A stretch of 64,000 nt of DNA, from positions 4,707,298 through 4,771,297 of the forward strand of contig JABACO010000024.1 in assembly GCA_013339895.1 (NCBI GenBank), in the 5' to 3' direction. Source of the DNA: Ephydatia muelleri. Taxonomy: Eukaryota; Porifera; Demospongiae; Spongillida; Spongillidae. The notes under the pieces are model-generated. The model did no database searches, was not told the DNA's origin, and saw only the letters and a program-made list of their open reading frames with translations. Position 1 is the first letter of the stretch. The number at the start of each line of letters is the position of its first letter. Shown piece by piece: positions 11,546 through 24,204 of the stretch. A program made the position numbers and the translations under genes.

Positions 11546-14500
11546 ATGTCACAAGCGACGAAGAAGGACGGTACGGTTGTACGTACTTTGCCAGTAGTTA
11601 ACATCACACAGCCGCCATCCTACCATCAGGCTACGTTGCGGCACAGCAGGAACGAAGCAGGCGAAAGCTCGACTTTGGCACGCAGAGGTTTAAAGGCAAG
11701 ACTTTTTACCTCGACCTTCCGCGGTACGCCAAGGTGGAAGAGCTCAAAGAGGAGCTGATACAGAGAGGAGCTGTGAGTGACGGGCGATTGAGGATGTCTG
11801 GTGTGTTGGCGTTACCGCAACACCTGGATTCAATGATTCAATGGCCTGAATCGGGGATACACCTGCACGCACACACGCTCAACACTACTTCTAACTAATG
11901 CTCCCTCACCTTGCATGCATGAAGTCCGTAATGATCACTACCACTAGGGTGCACCTAGCCCTATGATGTCATCTTATTTCCCCCTCCCCCTACCACCGCC
12001 CACACCCCTCCTCCCCAGACCCTAGAAGAGTTCTTCCATCGCGAGGTGAAGTACTTGGTGACCCAGCGTAACAAAAGGAAGGAGGAGGGAGGAGGGAAAT
12101 CAGACCCGTCCACACTCAGTCCTGCCACACCAGGCACCACCAGAAGGTCAGTTGTGTGTGCAAGTGGGCTATGTGAGGGTGAGGAGGTGTGTCAAGTGAA
12201 GGTGACATGAGAGGCCCTTCATATCCTGTGTCCCTCCTCCTCTCCCCTCAGTGTCCAGATATCTCCTTTCAGTTGGATGGACTCTCCAGGAAGGTAGGTT
12301 CCCCTCACAATTAGTTTCTGCCATCATGGCCGCTACTGGCTGGCTTCTTGTTGCTCTTCTGCAGTGTTGACTCCATCTCAGGAAAGAAGCTAGCAACTTA
12401 TGTATGTGGCATGCTATGATGGACATATTTGAGCTGCCCTTGTTACAAGTCTTGTATTCTTCAGGAAACTAGAGCCCAAAAGATGATGAGAATGGCACAG
12501 GAGGTGGGAGGAGGGGTGCTGTCATGTGCGGGCATCATGTGATCCCAGGCAGTATTTCCATGGTTACTCTCTCTCTCCTTCAGAAGCAGAAATGTGGGGG
12601 TGGCAAGATGGACATAGTGACCAGTGCCCAGCAGTGGGGCTGTAAGGTCATACCACTGGAAGGTACCCCTCCCCTCACATGACTCTCTCTGCTCTGACCA
12701 CCTCCCCTCACATGACTCTCTCTGCTCTGACCACCTCCCTCACATGACTCTCTCTCTGCTCTGACCATATCCCTCACATGACTCTCTCTCTGCTCTGACC
12801 ACCTCCCTCACATGACTCTCTCTCTCTGCTCTGACCACCTCCCTCACATGACTCTCTCTCTCTGCTCTGACCACCTCCCTCACATGACTCTCTCTCTGCT
12901 CTGACCATCTCCCTCACATGACTCTCTCTCTCTGCTCTGACCATCTCCCTCACATGACTCTCTCTCTCTGCTCTGACCACCTCCCTCACATGACTCTCTC
13001 TCTCTGCTCTGACCACCTCCCTCACATGACTCTCTCTCTCTGCTCTGACCACCTCCCTCACATGACTCTCTCTCTGCTCTGACCATCTCCCTCACATGAC
13101 TCTCTCTCTCTCTGCTCTGACCATCTCCCTCACATGACTCTCTCTCTCTGCTCTGACCACCTCCCTCACATGCTCTCTCTCTGCTCTGACCACCTCCCTA
13201 ACATGACTCTCTCTCTGCTCTGACCACCTCCCCTCACATGACTCTCTCTCTGCTCTGACCACCTCCCTCACATGACTATCTCTCTCTCTGCTCTGACCAC
13301 CTCCCTCACATGACTCTCTCTCTGCTCTGACCACCTCCCCTCACATGACTCTCTGACCACCTCCCCTCACATGACTCTCTGACCACCTCCCCTCACATGA
13401 CTCTCTGACCACCTCCCCTCACATGACTCTCTGACCACCTCCCCTCACATGACTCTCTGACCACCTCCCCTCACATGACTCTCTGACCACCTCCCCTCAC
13501 ATGACTCTCTCTCTGCTCTGACCACCTCCTACACATGACTCTCTCTGCTCTGACCACCTCCTTCACATGACTCTCTCTCTGCTCTGACCACCTCCCCTCA
13601 CATGATCTCTCTGCTCTGACCACCTCCCCTCACATGACTCTCTCTCTGCTCTGACCACCTCCCCTCACATGACTCTCTCTGCTCTGACCACCTCCATCAC
13701 ATGACTCTCTCTGCTCTGACCACCTCCCTCACATGACTCTCTCTACTCTGACCACCTCCCTTCACATGACTCTCTCTCTGCTCTGACCACCTCCCCTCTC
13801 ATGACTCTCTCTGCTCTGACCACCTCCCCTCACATGACTCTCTCTCTGCTCTGACCACCTCCCTCACATGACTCTCTCTGCTCTGACCACCTCCTTCACA
13901 TGACTCTCTCTCTGCTCTGACCACCTCCCCTCACATGACCTCTCTGCTCTGACCACCTCCCTCACATGACTCTCTCTCTCTCTGCTCTGACCACCTCCCT
14001 CACATGACTCTCTCTCTGCTCTGACCACCTCCCCTCACATGACTCTCTGACCACCTCCCCTCACATGACTCTCTGACCACCTCCCCTCACATGACTCTCT
14101 GACCACCTCCCCTCACATGACTCTCTCTCTCTGCTCTGACCACCTCCCTCACATGACTCTCTCTGCTCTGACCACCTCCCTCACATGACTCTCTCTGCTC
14201 TGACCACCTCCCTCACATGACTCTCTCTGCTCTGACCACCTCCTTCACATGACTGTCTTCCTTTGTAAAGCTTTGCTGAAAGAGCTGAAACGACTGAAAC
14301 CATTGCCCAGAAAGATCAAAGGGACAAGCATTAAAGGTTGGGTGACCATCACTGGTACAGAGGGGTTTGAGTAGACGGGACTGTTTACTTGCCAAACCCC
14401 ACTCCATTCACACCTCCACAACAATAGAGAAATTTACTTGAATTGGATGTTGCAGCAGTTCAACTCAGTTGGTTTTCTACTCCTTCCCACACACACACGC

Positions 14501-16815
14501 ACCACACCACATCACACACACACACACTCACCACAACACACACCACACCCACACACACACCACATCTTCCAGTACGCTCTCTTCGACTTCCATTTTTGAA
14601 GGTTGAAGACAAGTCACTAAAGTACAGGCCACTGGTGTACGAGATGACATCATGGCCACTCCCCCTGGTTCCCTCCAACCCAACCATGGGTCCTTATGAC
14701 TCCTTGAAGCCAAATAAGAGAGAAGGTATGTGTGGAGTGGAAAAGTGTGTGTGTGTAGAGGGTGTGGAGGGAGAGGGTGTGACGGAATGGGTCACCATCA
14801 TTCTGCTCATCTTCCAGAGAAGGGTCCCCAGTCCCATGGCGAGGAGCCCCAGGAAGGCAAGCCTGGGTACTGCGAGCCGTGTGCTGTGAGGTACCAGAGC
14901 CTGTGCATGGTAGGTCACATGACAGATGTAGGTCACATGTCAAAGATGTAGATCACATGACATTATTGTAATAGATCACATACATAGAGGGCCTATGTAG
15001 ATTTCACACCATGTGCCATAATATAGACAAAATCGTGCCCACAATTTATCCTTCTCCTCCTCCCCAGCACTTACAAAACGTTCAACACAAGTCGTATGCT
15101 CAGAACCCAAAGAACTTTGTAAATCTCGACTACCTCATTTCACAAGGGACCTCGTTGGCTGCCTTCATTGACAAGGAGAGGAAAAGGCTGCAGCAGCAAG
15201 AACGACAAGCTCAGCAGAAGTAAGCGAACCTAATGTTGTATGACATGATATTTGTAGATAGCTTTGGGAGCTTGCACTACAAGTGTTTGGAAGTTACCTA
15301 GATACCATTTACATACAACTTTTTAGCAAACTGCTGAGAGCTGTCATACCATGTGTTTGTGGTTGTGCAGGCTCTGTGTTGGGACCAGATATAAGGCACC
15401 TCCCTCCCTCCTCCCTCCCTCCTCCCCTCACTCCTCCTTCCTCCTCCCTCCCTTTCCTCCTCCCTCCTTCCTCCTCCCTCCCTTCCTCCTCCCTCCCTTC
15501 CTCCTCCCTCCCTTCCTCCTCCCTCCCTTCCTCCTCCCTCCCTTCCTCCTCCCTCCCTTCCTCCCTCCCTCCCTCCCTCCCTCCCTCCCTCACTCCCTTC
15601 TTTTGAGCTGAAGATATTTACCAGATACACAACACCCACACATAAAATACTGCCATGCAGTGTAGAGCCATTCAATACAGTCTAGACGGACTTCAGAGTG
15701 CAGAGTGTGTCTAGAGGTCCATACAACCTCTTCTGTTGTAATTTTTCAAACAATATGCTTCCCTTTTCCTTGTTTACATTGTACAATTACATGTGTGCAG
15801 TTGACAAAATAACTTCTGGCACGCATACTCTAATTATGTGTAGAAACCATGGTAACATGCTTGAATGGGATGGGATAACATCGATCCCTTTTCTCTGACA
15901 TCCACTCTGCCTCCAGTCCATACCACCCTGTCATAATGTCTCGTCAGGCAGTTCCACATCAAGAGGTAATCGTAGCTAACACCTGCATGACTTTATACTT
16001 CCGTTGGTCTTTTTTTTTTTTTTTAACAGTGCGGCAAAACTCCTCCCCAAACCACACCTCCTCAGTACTACATGCCGGCTGCTCCTCGTGAAGAGACACA
16101 TCGAGATCACTTGACTATCGCAGAGGCCACACCATACCCACCGAACACTTCTGTACAAGAAGCTGTACCATCACATACTCCACATCCAGTGACCACACCC
16201 ACTGCACCTCCCTTCTCGCACCTAGCCACACCCACTCCACCATCTCTCCAACGTGCCACTCTTCCCTCTCCCCTGCAACTACTGGCCACGCCCACCACAC
16301 TCCAGGCCACGCCCACCACTGCCTCTGTACTACAGACCACGCCCACTTTCACCTCCTCTGTAGTGCACACCACGCCCACTCTCGCCCACTCTGTGAAGCA
16401 TGTCACATCTCCACCGTCAGCCATGCTCACCCCGCCCCCACTGTATCAAACCACACCCACTCTCCCTCACTGCACACCATCACAGAAGACCACCCCCACC
16501 TCACTGGAGGACGTTCCAGAGACGCCCGAGAAGCAGCCATTTGGATTGTACTGGACGAGGGGAGGCCACTCTCCCCTGATTAACTTGGAAAGGGTGTTTG
16601 GAGGGTGCGTAGCCCTGCCCCCAAGAGGGTTGGGCACCTCCTCCCCAGCCCTTCAGGGCGTGGCCTCTCTGGAAGCATGCACATGTCGAAGAAGTCCTCG
16701 ATTGATTGTGAAGAAGGAAAGGGTGTGTACTGCCGGTGACTCCGCCCACATGGTATCACCTCCTCCCACACTCCCCAGCTGCACTGCTAGTCAGAAGACC
16801 AGTGCTGTTCCCTGA
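11546..16815 (+). CDS. DBF4: DBF4, regulatory subunit of the CDC7 (DDK) kinase
   Basis: Thirteen exons join in phase to 596 residues: 11546-11570, 11630-11772, 12019-12146, 12252-12293, 12365-12401, 12465-12503, 12584-12662, 14271-14336, 14573-14725, 14818-14909, 15068-15219, 15917-15965, 16030-16815. All introns are GT..AG; the first is 59 bp and one (12663-14270) holds a minisatellite. The product should activate CDC7 to phosphorylate the MCM helicase at replication origins in the nucleus. Motif N (BRCT-like) starts around residue 33 with TFYLDLPRYAKVEELKEEL and continues with EEFFHREVKYLV and the QQWGCKVIPLE block. Motif M follows near 190-235 (LKVEDKSLKYRPLVYEM). Motif C is a DBF4 zinc finger: C256-x2-C259-x9-H269-x5-H275, the exact family spacing. 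Residues 335 to about 500 are a Thr/Pro-rich tail with TTPT-type repeats, poorly conserved in the family. The start is ATG 11546; the 25-nt first exon is the least certain piece. Confidence 0.92.
12663..14260. repeat. 1.6-kb minisatellite inside a DBF4 intron
   Basis: Dozens of tandem copies of a unit of about 30-34 bp built on CTCACATGACTCTCTCTGCT then CTGACCACCTCC. A shorter 25-bp variant lacking the CTCTGCT block forms homogeneous runs at about 13330-13500 and 14030-14110. The unit begins right after the donor of the exon ending at 12662 and stops about 10 bp before the next acceptor. The long minus-strand reading frames across it are repeat artefacts. Confidence 0.95.
14488..14562. repeat. 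CA-rich microsatellite
   Basis: Impure (CA)n tract just upstream of the DBF4 acceptor at 14572. Confidence 0.8.
15396..15600. repeat. CCTCCCTT-type polypyrimidine repeat
   Basis: About 200 bp of almost pure C/T on the plus strand, with a 15-bp unit (CCCTTCCTCCTCCCT-like) repeated at 15468-15565 and a CCCT run after it. It lies in the DBF4 intron 15220-15916. Long open frames on both strands here are artefacts. Confidence 0.9.
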
Positions 16816-17066
16816 ACCATCCGATGGCCACGCCTCTCCAGTTCGTAGAAAGGAGAGGGAGGGCCCTGATAAGTGGAGCAGAATGTCAAGCAATGTGTTT
16901 GCTCCAAGTTTGCTCATTGAATCATATTACCTGCATTTTGATATTCATTATACCCATTCAAATAACCAACACAATATCTGTGTGACGTAAGCATTGCATT
17001 AACTCATTGGGAATTTCCCCTGGGCTTTACCTGGAGCTCACGTGCCAGAGTGCGCCAGCGTAACAG

Positions 17067-18287
17067 ATGAACGACTCGAAAGTGGATCAGGTTCTAGAGG
17101 CGATCTGTTCTTTAGCCGACTCCCTATTAACGCCCATCATCGGGGACCTCGCCACGTGCGTGATTCAATGCGAGGAGGCGGGCAGGCGCTCCAGCAGCGG
17201 GATGAGCCCCAGGGCGGCCATGGCGGCCGAAGACGTTAAGGTCGAGATGCACGAGGTGCTGGGGAAGGCGAAGCAGTACGTTCACTCCTGCAAGGACGTG
17301 GCGTCGTACGTCTGCGAGAGCGGCGTGCTGGCGGAGGTGGAGAAAGACCTGAGCAGCGGGAGAATAGAGGAGCTCGATAGTTTCCTGAGCGACGTGGGGG
17401 ACTATTTCACCCATTGCCTGTCGCGCCTGAAGCAGTTCGTCGCCACGGAGATGCGATTTAGGACGAAAGTTGGCCACCAGAGATCGCTCCCAAGCTCGCA
17501 GAGTCCCTTGTCCGTCCAGGACGTTCCCTGTGGCCGCGAATCGGAGGTGTACTGTCGCGTGGGCGTTTTCGTTGGTACCGCGGTGTCCCTGGTTGTGCTG
17601 ATGAGGCAGACGGGTCGGGAGAGCTGGGCCTCCATCGGGTCGCTCTTCTTCGCCGCTGCGTTGAGTTCGCTTCTGCGTCCGCAAGGGGTTTTCGGCACCT
17701 GCCAGTTGTACTGTCGCATGGGCACCCTCGTCGGTACGACGTCGCTGGCCCTGGTACTGAGGCAGATGGGATGGGGAAGTCCCTACTCGATCGCATCGCT
17801 CTACCTTGCCTCTTTCTTGAGTTCGTTTCTGCATCCGCAGGGCACGGGATGTTGCCGGACGTACAGTCGCGCGGGGACCCTCATCGGGACGGGCTCCCTG
17901 GCTTTGCTGATAAATCAGGCGGGTTTGGGAAACCCCTTCTTCGTCGGGTCACTGTACGTCGCCTCGTTGGTTGCTTTTCTTATCGGTGAGCGTTGGCTCA
18001 TAGCCGCTCCGGAAATCAGTTCCAGGAGTAATCGAATGGAAGAAGGATCGCCACCAGGGGGGGAGGTACTTGGATTTTGCAACACGATGGAGAGGGTTCA
18101 CAGGAATGCAGAAGCCATGTATGGTAGCTTCGAGACGGCCAAGTCGCTCGTCGACGGATGGGTTAAAAGAACGGCTCAACGTGGGCAGTCCGACGATGTC
18201 GATTACGAGAAAATCCGAGCGAGTATCCGCAGGTTGCAATCGAGCATGGCTAAAGCCCTGAAGGAAGTAAACGTTTACTTGAAATAA
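17067..18287 (+). CDS. intronless protein with three tandem membrane-hairpin repeats, unrecognised
   Basis: A single open frame of 406 residues; an in-frame TAA at 17061-17063, just upstream of the ATG, fixes the start. I do not recognise the family. Residues 1-155 are soluble and mostly helical-looking. Three repeats of about 45 residues follow (about 162-206, 215-258, 266-310), each starting Y-(C/S)-R-x-G-x-x-(V/I)-G-T and holding two hydrophobic segments split by a short Gly-containing polar turn; repeats 1 and 2 end LRPQG and LHPQG. That predicts about six membrane segments. The C-terminal 95 residues are polar and helical. The gene is clearly richer in G+C than its surroundings, uses many CGN and GCG codons, and has no intron in a window of short-intron genes. 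A retrocopy, a recent lateral arrival or a fast-evolving host gene are all possible. It lies only about 250 bp after the DBF4 stop, same strand. Confidence 0.75.
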   Translation: MNDSKVDQVLEAICSLADSLLTPIIGDLATCVIQCEEAGRRSSSGMSPRAAMAAEDVKVEMHEVLGKAKQYVHSCKDVASYVCESGVLAEVEKDLSSGRIEELDSFLSDVGDYFTHCLSRLKQFVATEMRFRTKVGHQRSLPSSQSPLSVQDVPCGRESEVYCRVGVFVGTAVSLVVLMRQTGRESWASIGSLFFAAALSSLLRPQGVFGTCQLYCRMGTLVGTTSLALVLRQMGWGSPYSIASLYLASFLSSFLHPQGTGCCRTYSRAGTLIGTGSLALLINQAGLGNPFFVGSLYVASLVAFLIGERWLIAAPEISSRSNRMEEGSPPGGEVLGFCNTMERVHRNAEAMYGSFETAKSLVDGWVKRTAQRGQSDDVDYEKIRASIRRLQSSMAKALKEVNVYLK

Positions 18288-19986
18288 CGTTGATTTTGTT
18301 TTTGTTTGCTGTTACAGCAATTTGATTTCCTATAGCAATGGCTGATTGCCGCTATTCAACGGTTTGTCCGTTTCCATTTTATCAGGTGTACCGTGTTATT
18401 TGAATAATGCATATGGTATCTGCAACTCCCAGCAGGAATGATGCTTTTCCAGTTTACCTCTTAGTAGTCAAATTTTAACGCCCGCATTTTGATCGCCGTA
18501 GAAATCCGCCATTTTGGTAGACATGCAGTAAATGCAGCTTAGATACATCTATAATATGTATAGTGAATCTCCATATGGTATTCAAAATTGAGCGAAGGCG
18601 GAACGCACCTATTAAGGGGCAACTAAATCTCATAAGAATTTGTATTCAACACTCATGTTTTATAATGAATGTACTTTTATAGACTGAAAAGGGAGGCATA
18701 ATTAATTCGTCACTACATGTTCCCACGTGTTAGTACAAATAACCACTGATCCATGGCTCAGATGCTGCTGAAGTGGCTTTTGATAGCTATATGAAACATC
18801 ATGGCAGGAATTTTAGTAGTGTCAATCTGATTGGGTTAGAGAACAGTACAGCTTTGTACGGTATTGCATTAATGTATGCATGGAGCTTGAGGGTATAGTT
18901 GAAACGTCATTCAAAAAGAATGATTTAAATATTTATTGTCAATTTAGTGTGAATCAAATGCCCAAAAATCAAATCTATGACCATCAATATTTCTGCAATG
19001 AAATTCAATCTTAATTAATTAACTAATTATTGTGTGGTTTTACAGTGTTCCTATCTTGACTTATGCAAGACCAGGAAGAAAACAGAAGAGGAGGAGGAGA
19101 AATTTGGGGCCGTAAACAACGACCTCTTTTGTGAAGTGGGTCGTTTTTTTTAATTAAATACTACTGCTAATGTGTGTATTAATACAGTTCAACAGACAAT
19201 AAGAAAACTTGTACATAGCTTGTAGTTAACATAAATGGATGTAGAGATGGAGATCAGTAATGAGAGAAGGGCGCTATAGGATCTGTGTGCATGTGTATGT
19301 GTGTGTGTGTTTTGTGTGTGTTTACCATGGATATTATAATTGATTGATTTAATATCCATACATACATACAAACATACATACATACATACATATAAATTTT
19401 GTAGTGATTTGGACATTACTGCAGGGAGCTACCTGGATTTAGAACCCATTGAGGTATTGTGCCTTGCAACGTTGGCAAGGAGCACGGGTAAGACACCAAA
19501 GTCGATTTTCTTAGAGAGAAGTGGCGTGGCACAAAGTGTTCGAAATAGGAAGTTGATAGCTTAAACCCTTATGGAGTTTTAGCTATTCAAACATGAAGCA
19601 TTTTTAAAAATTTATATATATATACGCCACTTTTCATTTTCTCGGAAACTGACCCATATATTATATATGTAATCAGTTTAATGTACATCCTCGCCACGCC
19701 AGTAAGTACCACAGAAACGTGATTGATAGTCTGCGTCCGAGTAGGCACATAGCTGCATGCATTGCAAGATGTCCCACTCTGAAATAAAGGCTATTAAAGC
19801 ACACGTGAATCTGTGAGGGTCATCTACACACCTACATGTACATGCATGCAGACATGTTTGCATTTTCATCATTTTCTCCAACTTCAATAAACATTCAAGA
19901 TGATATACAACATTAAGAATCGAAACCATTTAGCTACAATTGGCATGAAGTTATTCAATCTTTACAAATCACTTTAAACATGGAGA
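18288..19986. other. mostly non-coding, two possible unassigned exons
   Basis: AT-rich. Two plus-strand pieces look like exons: 19046-19135 (acceptor TTTTACAG, reading CSYLDLCKTRKKTEEEEEKF, donor GAA/GTGGG) and about 19405-19490 (after GTAG, reading SYLDLEPIEVLCLATLARST up to ACGG/GTAAGAC). I cannot name a product or connect them to either neighbour. Between them lie (GT)n and (CATA)n tracts at about 19289-19390. Confidence 0.3.
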
Positions 19987-22900
19987 CTATTGTAGAGTTC
20001 CATATGTTTGTGATGATAGCAAGCTAGCCATGTCCTGATTTATTGGCATTTTGTTTTTCTTCTCATTGCATGTGAAGAAGGGTGGTCTGAGGTCATTCTT
20101 TCTCATATAACAGATCAGAGCTGACCACACAAAAAATGGAAAAATTAACAGAATAAACTGCACACACCAAAACACTTGAATCCATATTTTTTGATAACTG
20201 AAGTTATACACTTCCAAGTTGTACTGAGATAATGTGCTCAGGATGATCAAATAGGTTAAAAGACTTGCATCCCATATGTTCAGTATTTTCTTTTTGTAAG
20301 GCCGGGCTATTAAAATCACCATTATGGTGATGATACAAATAAGTTGTTGGATCATAAATATGAACGCCCCTGGTTCAGGAAGGATATAGGCACATGCCAC
20401 TACAATGCGCACAAAGAAATAAGCAGCTGCAAACCATTTCCTTTCCGGCTTGTAGCAAGCATAGAATGCATCACTGCATGTATCGCACAGACCCCCTCCC
20501 CAGTTTTCACACAAGCGCGAAGAAACACAGTTATTACCCCGACATCTCCCACAGCAAGTACGTCTGCACCCACACAGCAGCAATGCAGAAGGTAGCAAAA
20601 TAGGTATGAGAAATAGAATGAGTAGAGACCCCATCCATTCGTGCCCCGCTGCATAAAAGCTTCTGAACGTACTGACCCTCGTTCCACTGCTGTCTATCAG
20701 TGACTGAGCATTGAGCAATTGGGTTGTTGTTATGCATATGTTATTGAAGCTCAGGAGAACAAAGGCAACAATGATTTGGATGGGATGTCTGTGCTTTTTG
20801 AAACATTTCGTAACACAGCACTGCAATATGCTCTTCTTACAGCAGGTTAATGTGAATATTAATACGGTAGCCAGGGGAAGAACTGAAGCAATGTACTTTA
20901 CTGCAATGACACCCAATACATCAACACTAGTTCCTAGACACATTGGTTTAGCTGCAAAAATCCATCCATCTAAATTGAATAATCCGTAGAAAATTCTATA
21001 AGCCTTGACCATGTTGAGTCCATTGTTTGGGAACACATAATTCATATCAATTTCACCATTAGCAGTGAGATCGAAAGTGCTGGAGATGAGTTGGCAAAAC
21101 AATATCATTCCATTAGCATCACCATTTGTCACATAATTACCAGCAACAATAATGAAGAAGGGGACAGTCAGAAGGGAAGTTAAGGCAAGAGATATATAAA
21201 TAGCAACATTGCCAGCAATTGCAGAGGCATCACATTCCACACATTCAAATGTTAAAGAATTTACTGCAGCTGCATAGCCATGCACACAGTCCCCACAAAG
21301 CACCCCCCCTTCTCCCTTTAGTGCACAGGACGCCATCCAGCTCATCAACAGTCATTGGGAGCTGTGTGTACTGGTTCTGAATTATAGAAGAGGTGGACCC
21401 AAAGCAATATCCAGGAGGACAGGTGCCTACCACCATGGTGTTTGTCCCCGGATAGTATCCCATCCAGTGGTTTTGCTTCAACAGAGCTGCTGCATTTCCA
21501 AAAGTATCACTGGAACAAAGAAGTGTTGAGCCGTAGTTCTTATCTATCTGTTGGGAGCACACACAGGTATTTAAGTCCAGCTTACTGTTAACAGCAGCCG
21601 AAGATATCAACCCTGGGGGACAATCTAGGAGCTCTAAATTCACATCCATATGCCAGCCAAGCAGGTCAACTTCATTTAGTTGAAGTGTCACATTGCCATG
21701 GCTATTGCCATACACCTGGATAAACCCATTGGATACGTACGCAAAACCTTCACTTACACCAGCTACAGAACGATTTGCATCTGCAATTGCGGCTGCAAAG
21801 ATGGTTTCATTAAGAATATCATGCTGAAATTCATCTCTAACAATAAGAGGTAGAGAGAAAATCTGACCTGGAAATGCTTTCACTGAGCTATTTACTGATA
21901 CACTGCCTAGACCTGTAGCAATTTGTTCAGTGCATACATCTCCGCCATAATTCCAGTACAGTTGATTCCAACAGAATGTATTATGGAGCGAGCTCAAAGA
22001 TACAGAGCAGGGCAATACTGATGATGAGTGAATGGCATTGCCACCAAAGGCAGCAATGTTGCCACTAAAGACAAACATTGCCTTCCATTCGCTGGGCAGG
22101 AGGTGAGGGTCACTATACCTCATAAAACATTCCGCATTTGCCTGTTGGATGTACGAATTATAAATAGCACCACCATCGATAGAGGCATAGTTTTTAAAAA
22201 ATTTCAAGGTGCTACTATTGCAGAGGTTAATATATGAATTTGAAAAAAGAGCCATTGCACCACCCCTCACCCCTTGATTGGAGACGAAGCTAGCATTACA
22301 GTTGCAGAAATCAATGTGTGTTCCATCAGAAACCAATGCAGTACCCTTGTTGCCCTGAAATGTTATTTGACCATCAAAAAAGATTGGAATGCCACTGGTA
22401 TAGATAGTCCCAATTCCTATGTCATAAGTTCCCCTAGAATAGCCCAATAGGTTGTTGGTTACAGCACTCTTACCTGAAATCTTTAAAATGGGTGCTACAC
22501 CAGTTCCATTGTATAGCTGTAAAAATGCCGCAATTGCTGTTCCTATGTTAACTGCAGTGTTGTTCTGAAAGCTGCAGTACGAAAACAAATAGTTTGGCCT
22601 CTGGAAGGAGTTTGGCATGGCCAGTATTGATACTGCACCACCAATGAGAGCTGAATTATTGTCATAGACACACTTAGAAAAGTTAACACTGATACCACCA
22701 GCAGAGGCAATATCAACTATGCTTAAACCTCCGCCATTTGACCCTTCATTGCTCACAAATACACTGTTTGACACATAAACCCTATTTCCTCTAGCGTAAT
22801 CACGAGACTCAAGCGCTAGACCCCCACCCAGCACTCCAGAGTTGCTCTCAAAGACGCAATCGGAAATGGACACGCTGTTGTTAGAAGCTAAACCATAGAA

Positions 22901-23740
22901 CAAAACAGATAAACCTCCCCCACACCCCAAGCCAGATTGATAGCCATTGGTAGGGCGGACAAACGCTGAGCTGGCTACCGCAAATTGTGCCTTGTTACCA
23001 CCAAAGTAGCTGCGGTAGATGAAATAATCAGAATTTGAAACTGCTGTAGCATCAGATGGGGCGCTGGTGTTGCATATTTTACTAGGGGCGCAGTAACTGA
23101 ATTCAATGTGAACTCCACCGCCTCCTATTTCATTGGACGAATTGATAGCACTTACTCTGTTTCCGACAAATGAGCAGTTCGCTATAACGTTAGTGCCAAC
23201 TGTGTCATACATCACCAGGCCGGTAGCGTTTGCCGAGTCTTGCACAGTCACGTTCAACAATGCCACCTTCGCCGACAAGTAAAAGTAGAGAGCCGCGCGT
23301 ATTTCGGCAAGAGAGCAAGAAATGGCCGTTAGGTTAAACAAGCGCGGGTCGCACGTGGTGCTGTTGTGCGTCGTACCACAGCCGATAAAGACGATGCCTT
23401 CTATTGTAACGTTGGAAACATTGATAAAAGTCAAACTAGAGTTGGAGCAAGCGATATGAACTGTGACGCTCGCGTCAACACTCCCTATGTATAAGTTTTT
23501 TACATCACCAAAGACACTCACGCTTTGACGTAGGTAGTGGTATCCTGGATGGAGGATATACTGCACGTCGTTTTGGCGCACGTTGAAGGCTGTGGTTATA
23601 TCACGGCATGGATGAGAGCCGTTTTCACACCCGGAGTTACTGCCATTCACAGGGTCCACCGTTATCCGTAAGCTGTTTGCAGAGATGAAAAGGAATAACT
23701 GAATTTGAAGCACGCGCAACATAAGGATCCGTGGCTGCAT
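19987..23740 (-). CDS. secreted beta-helix ectodomain fused to a multi-pass membrane domain
   Basis: Two overlapping minus-strand frames (23740-21245 and 21348-19987) form one product of about 1,250 residues if a one-base shift in the G-run at 21303-21309 is allowed; both frames read VLCG/VLCT there and then continue CGDC. The better start is ATG 23740 rather than one 12 codons upstream, because a signal peptide (LRVLQIQLFLFISA) then follows at once. Residues about 25-700 are a chain of N..SxFxxNxxxxGGGL/GGAI repeats rich in N-glycosylation sites, the pattern of a right-handed beta-helix. A Cys-rich stretch (CPPGYCFG, CGDCVHGYA, CVECD) leads to 7-8 hydrophobic segments and a short cytoplasmic tail. 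Proteins of this plan are, as I recall, abundant in sponges; the role, adhesion or recognition at the surface, is inference. No introns are seen. The shift may be a sequencing slip or an inactivating change. Confidence 0.75.
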
Positions 23741-24204
23741 ATCGTTATTTAAACCCCAAACCGCTGAAATTAACACTTAACGTGAAGCAACTGCTATATA
23801 ACCTAGTGGACTTCAATTATCTGCACAAAAATTAAACGTCCAGCAATTAACTCCAGACTGAATACCCGCATCACCCGTTATAAATAAATTGAACGGGAAG
23901 TCTATAGGAAATGTCACACGCCAACAGTTCTTGTAGGGAAAGGAAGTCTTAAGTCTACTGGTATTAATAACACATTTTGATATGTTTTGGTAGCATCCGC
24001 CATACTCAGTTTTGTGAACCTGGAGCATGCAATCATTATTTGTGTTCAGCTGTTTTAAAATCACGCAGACTCTATACCGGACGGAAAATAGAAGTACAGA
24101 TACGTTTTTAGAAGTATGATGTATATATTTTTGGAGAAGGGGCAGTATTGTGAACACGCCCACTTATGATGAATAATTCATACTTACGTCACGGTTTCAA
24201 CGTA

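Noticed and set aside
12580-14407. Long minus-strand frames rich in REVVRAERESH-type repeats
   Set aside because: They are translations of the minisatellite; every frame is open because the unit lacks stops.
15283-15675. Frames of repeated SSLPP or EGGRE on the two strands
   Set aside because: Translations of a C/T-only repeat inside a DBF4 intron.
17127-17834. Minus-strand frame of 235 residues opposite the three-repeat membrane gene
   Set aside because: Shadow of a GC-rich gene; it is basic and low in hydrophobic pattern, while the plus strand has clear internal repeats and a stop right before its ATG.
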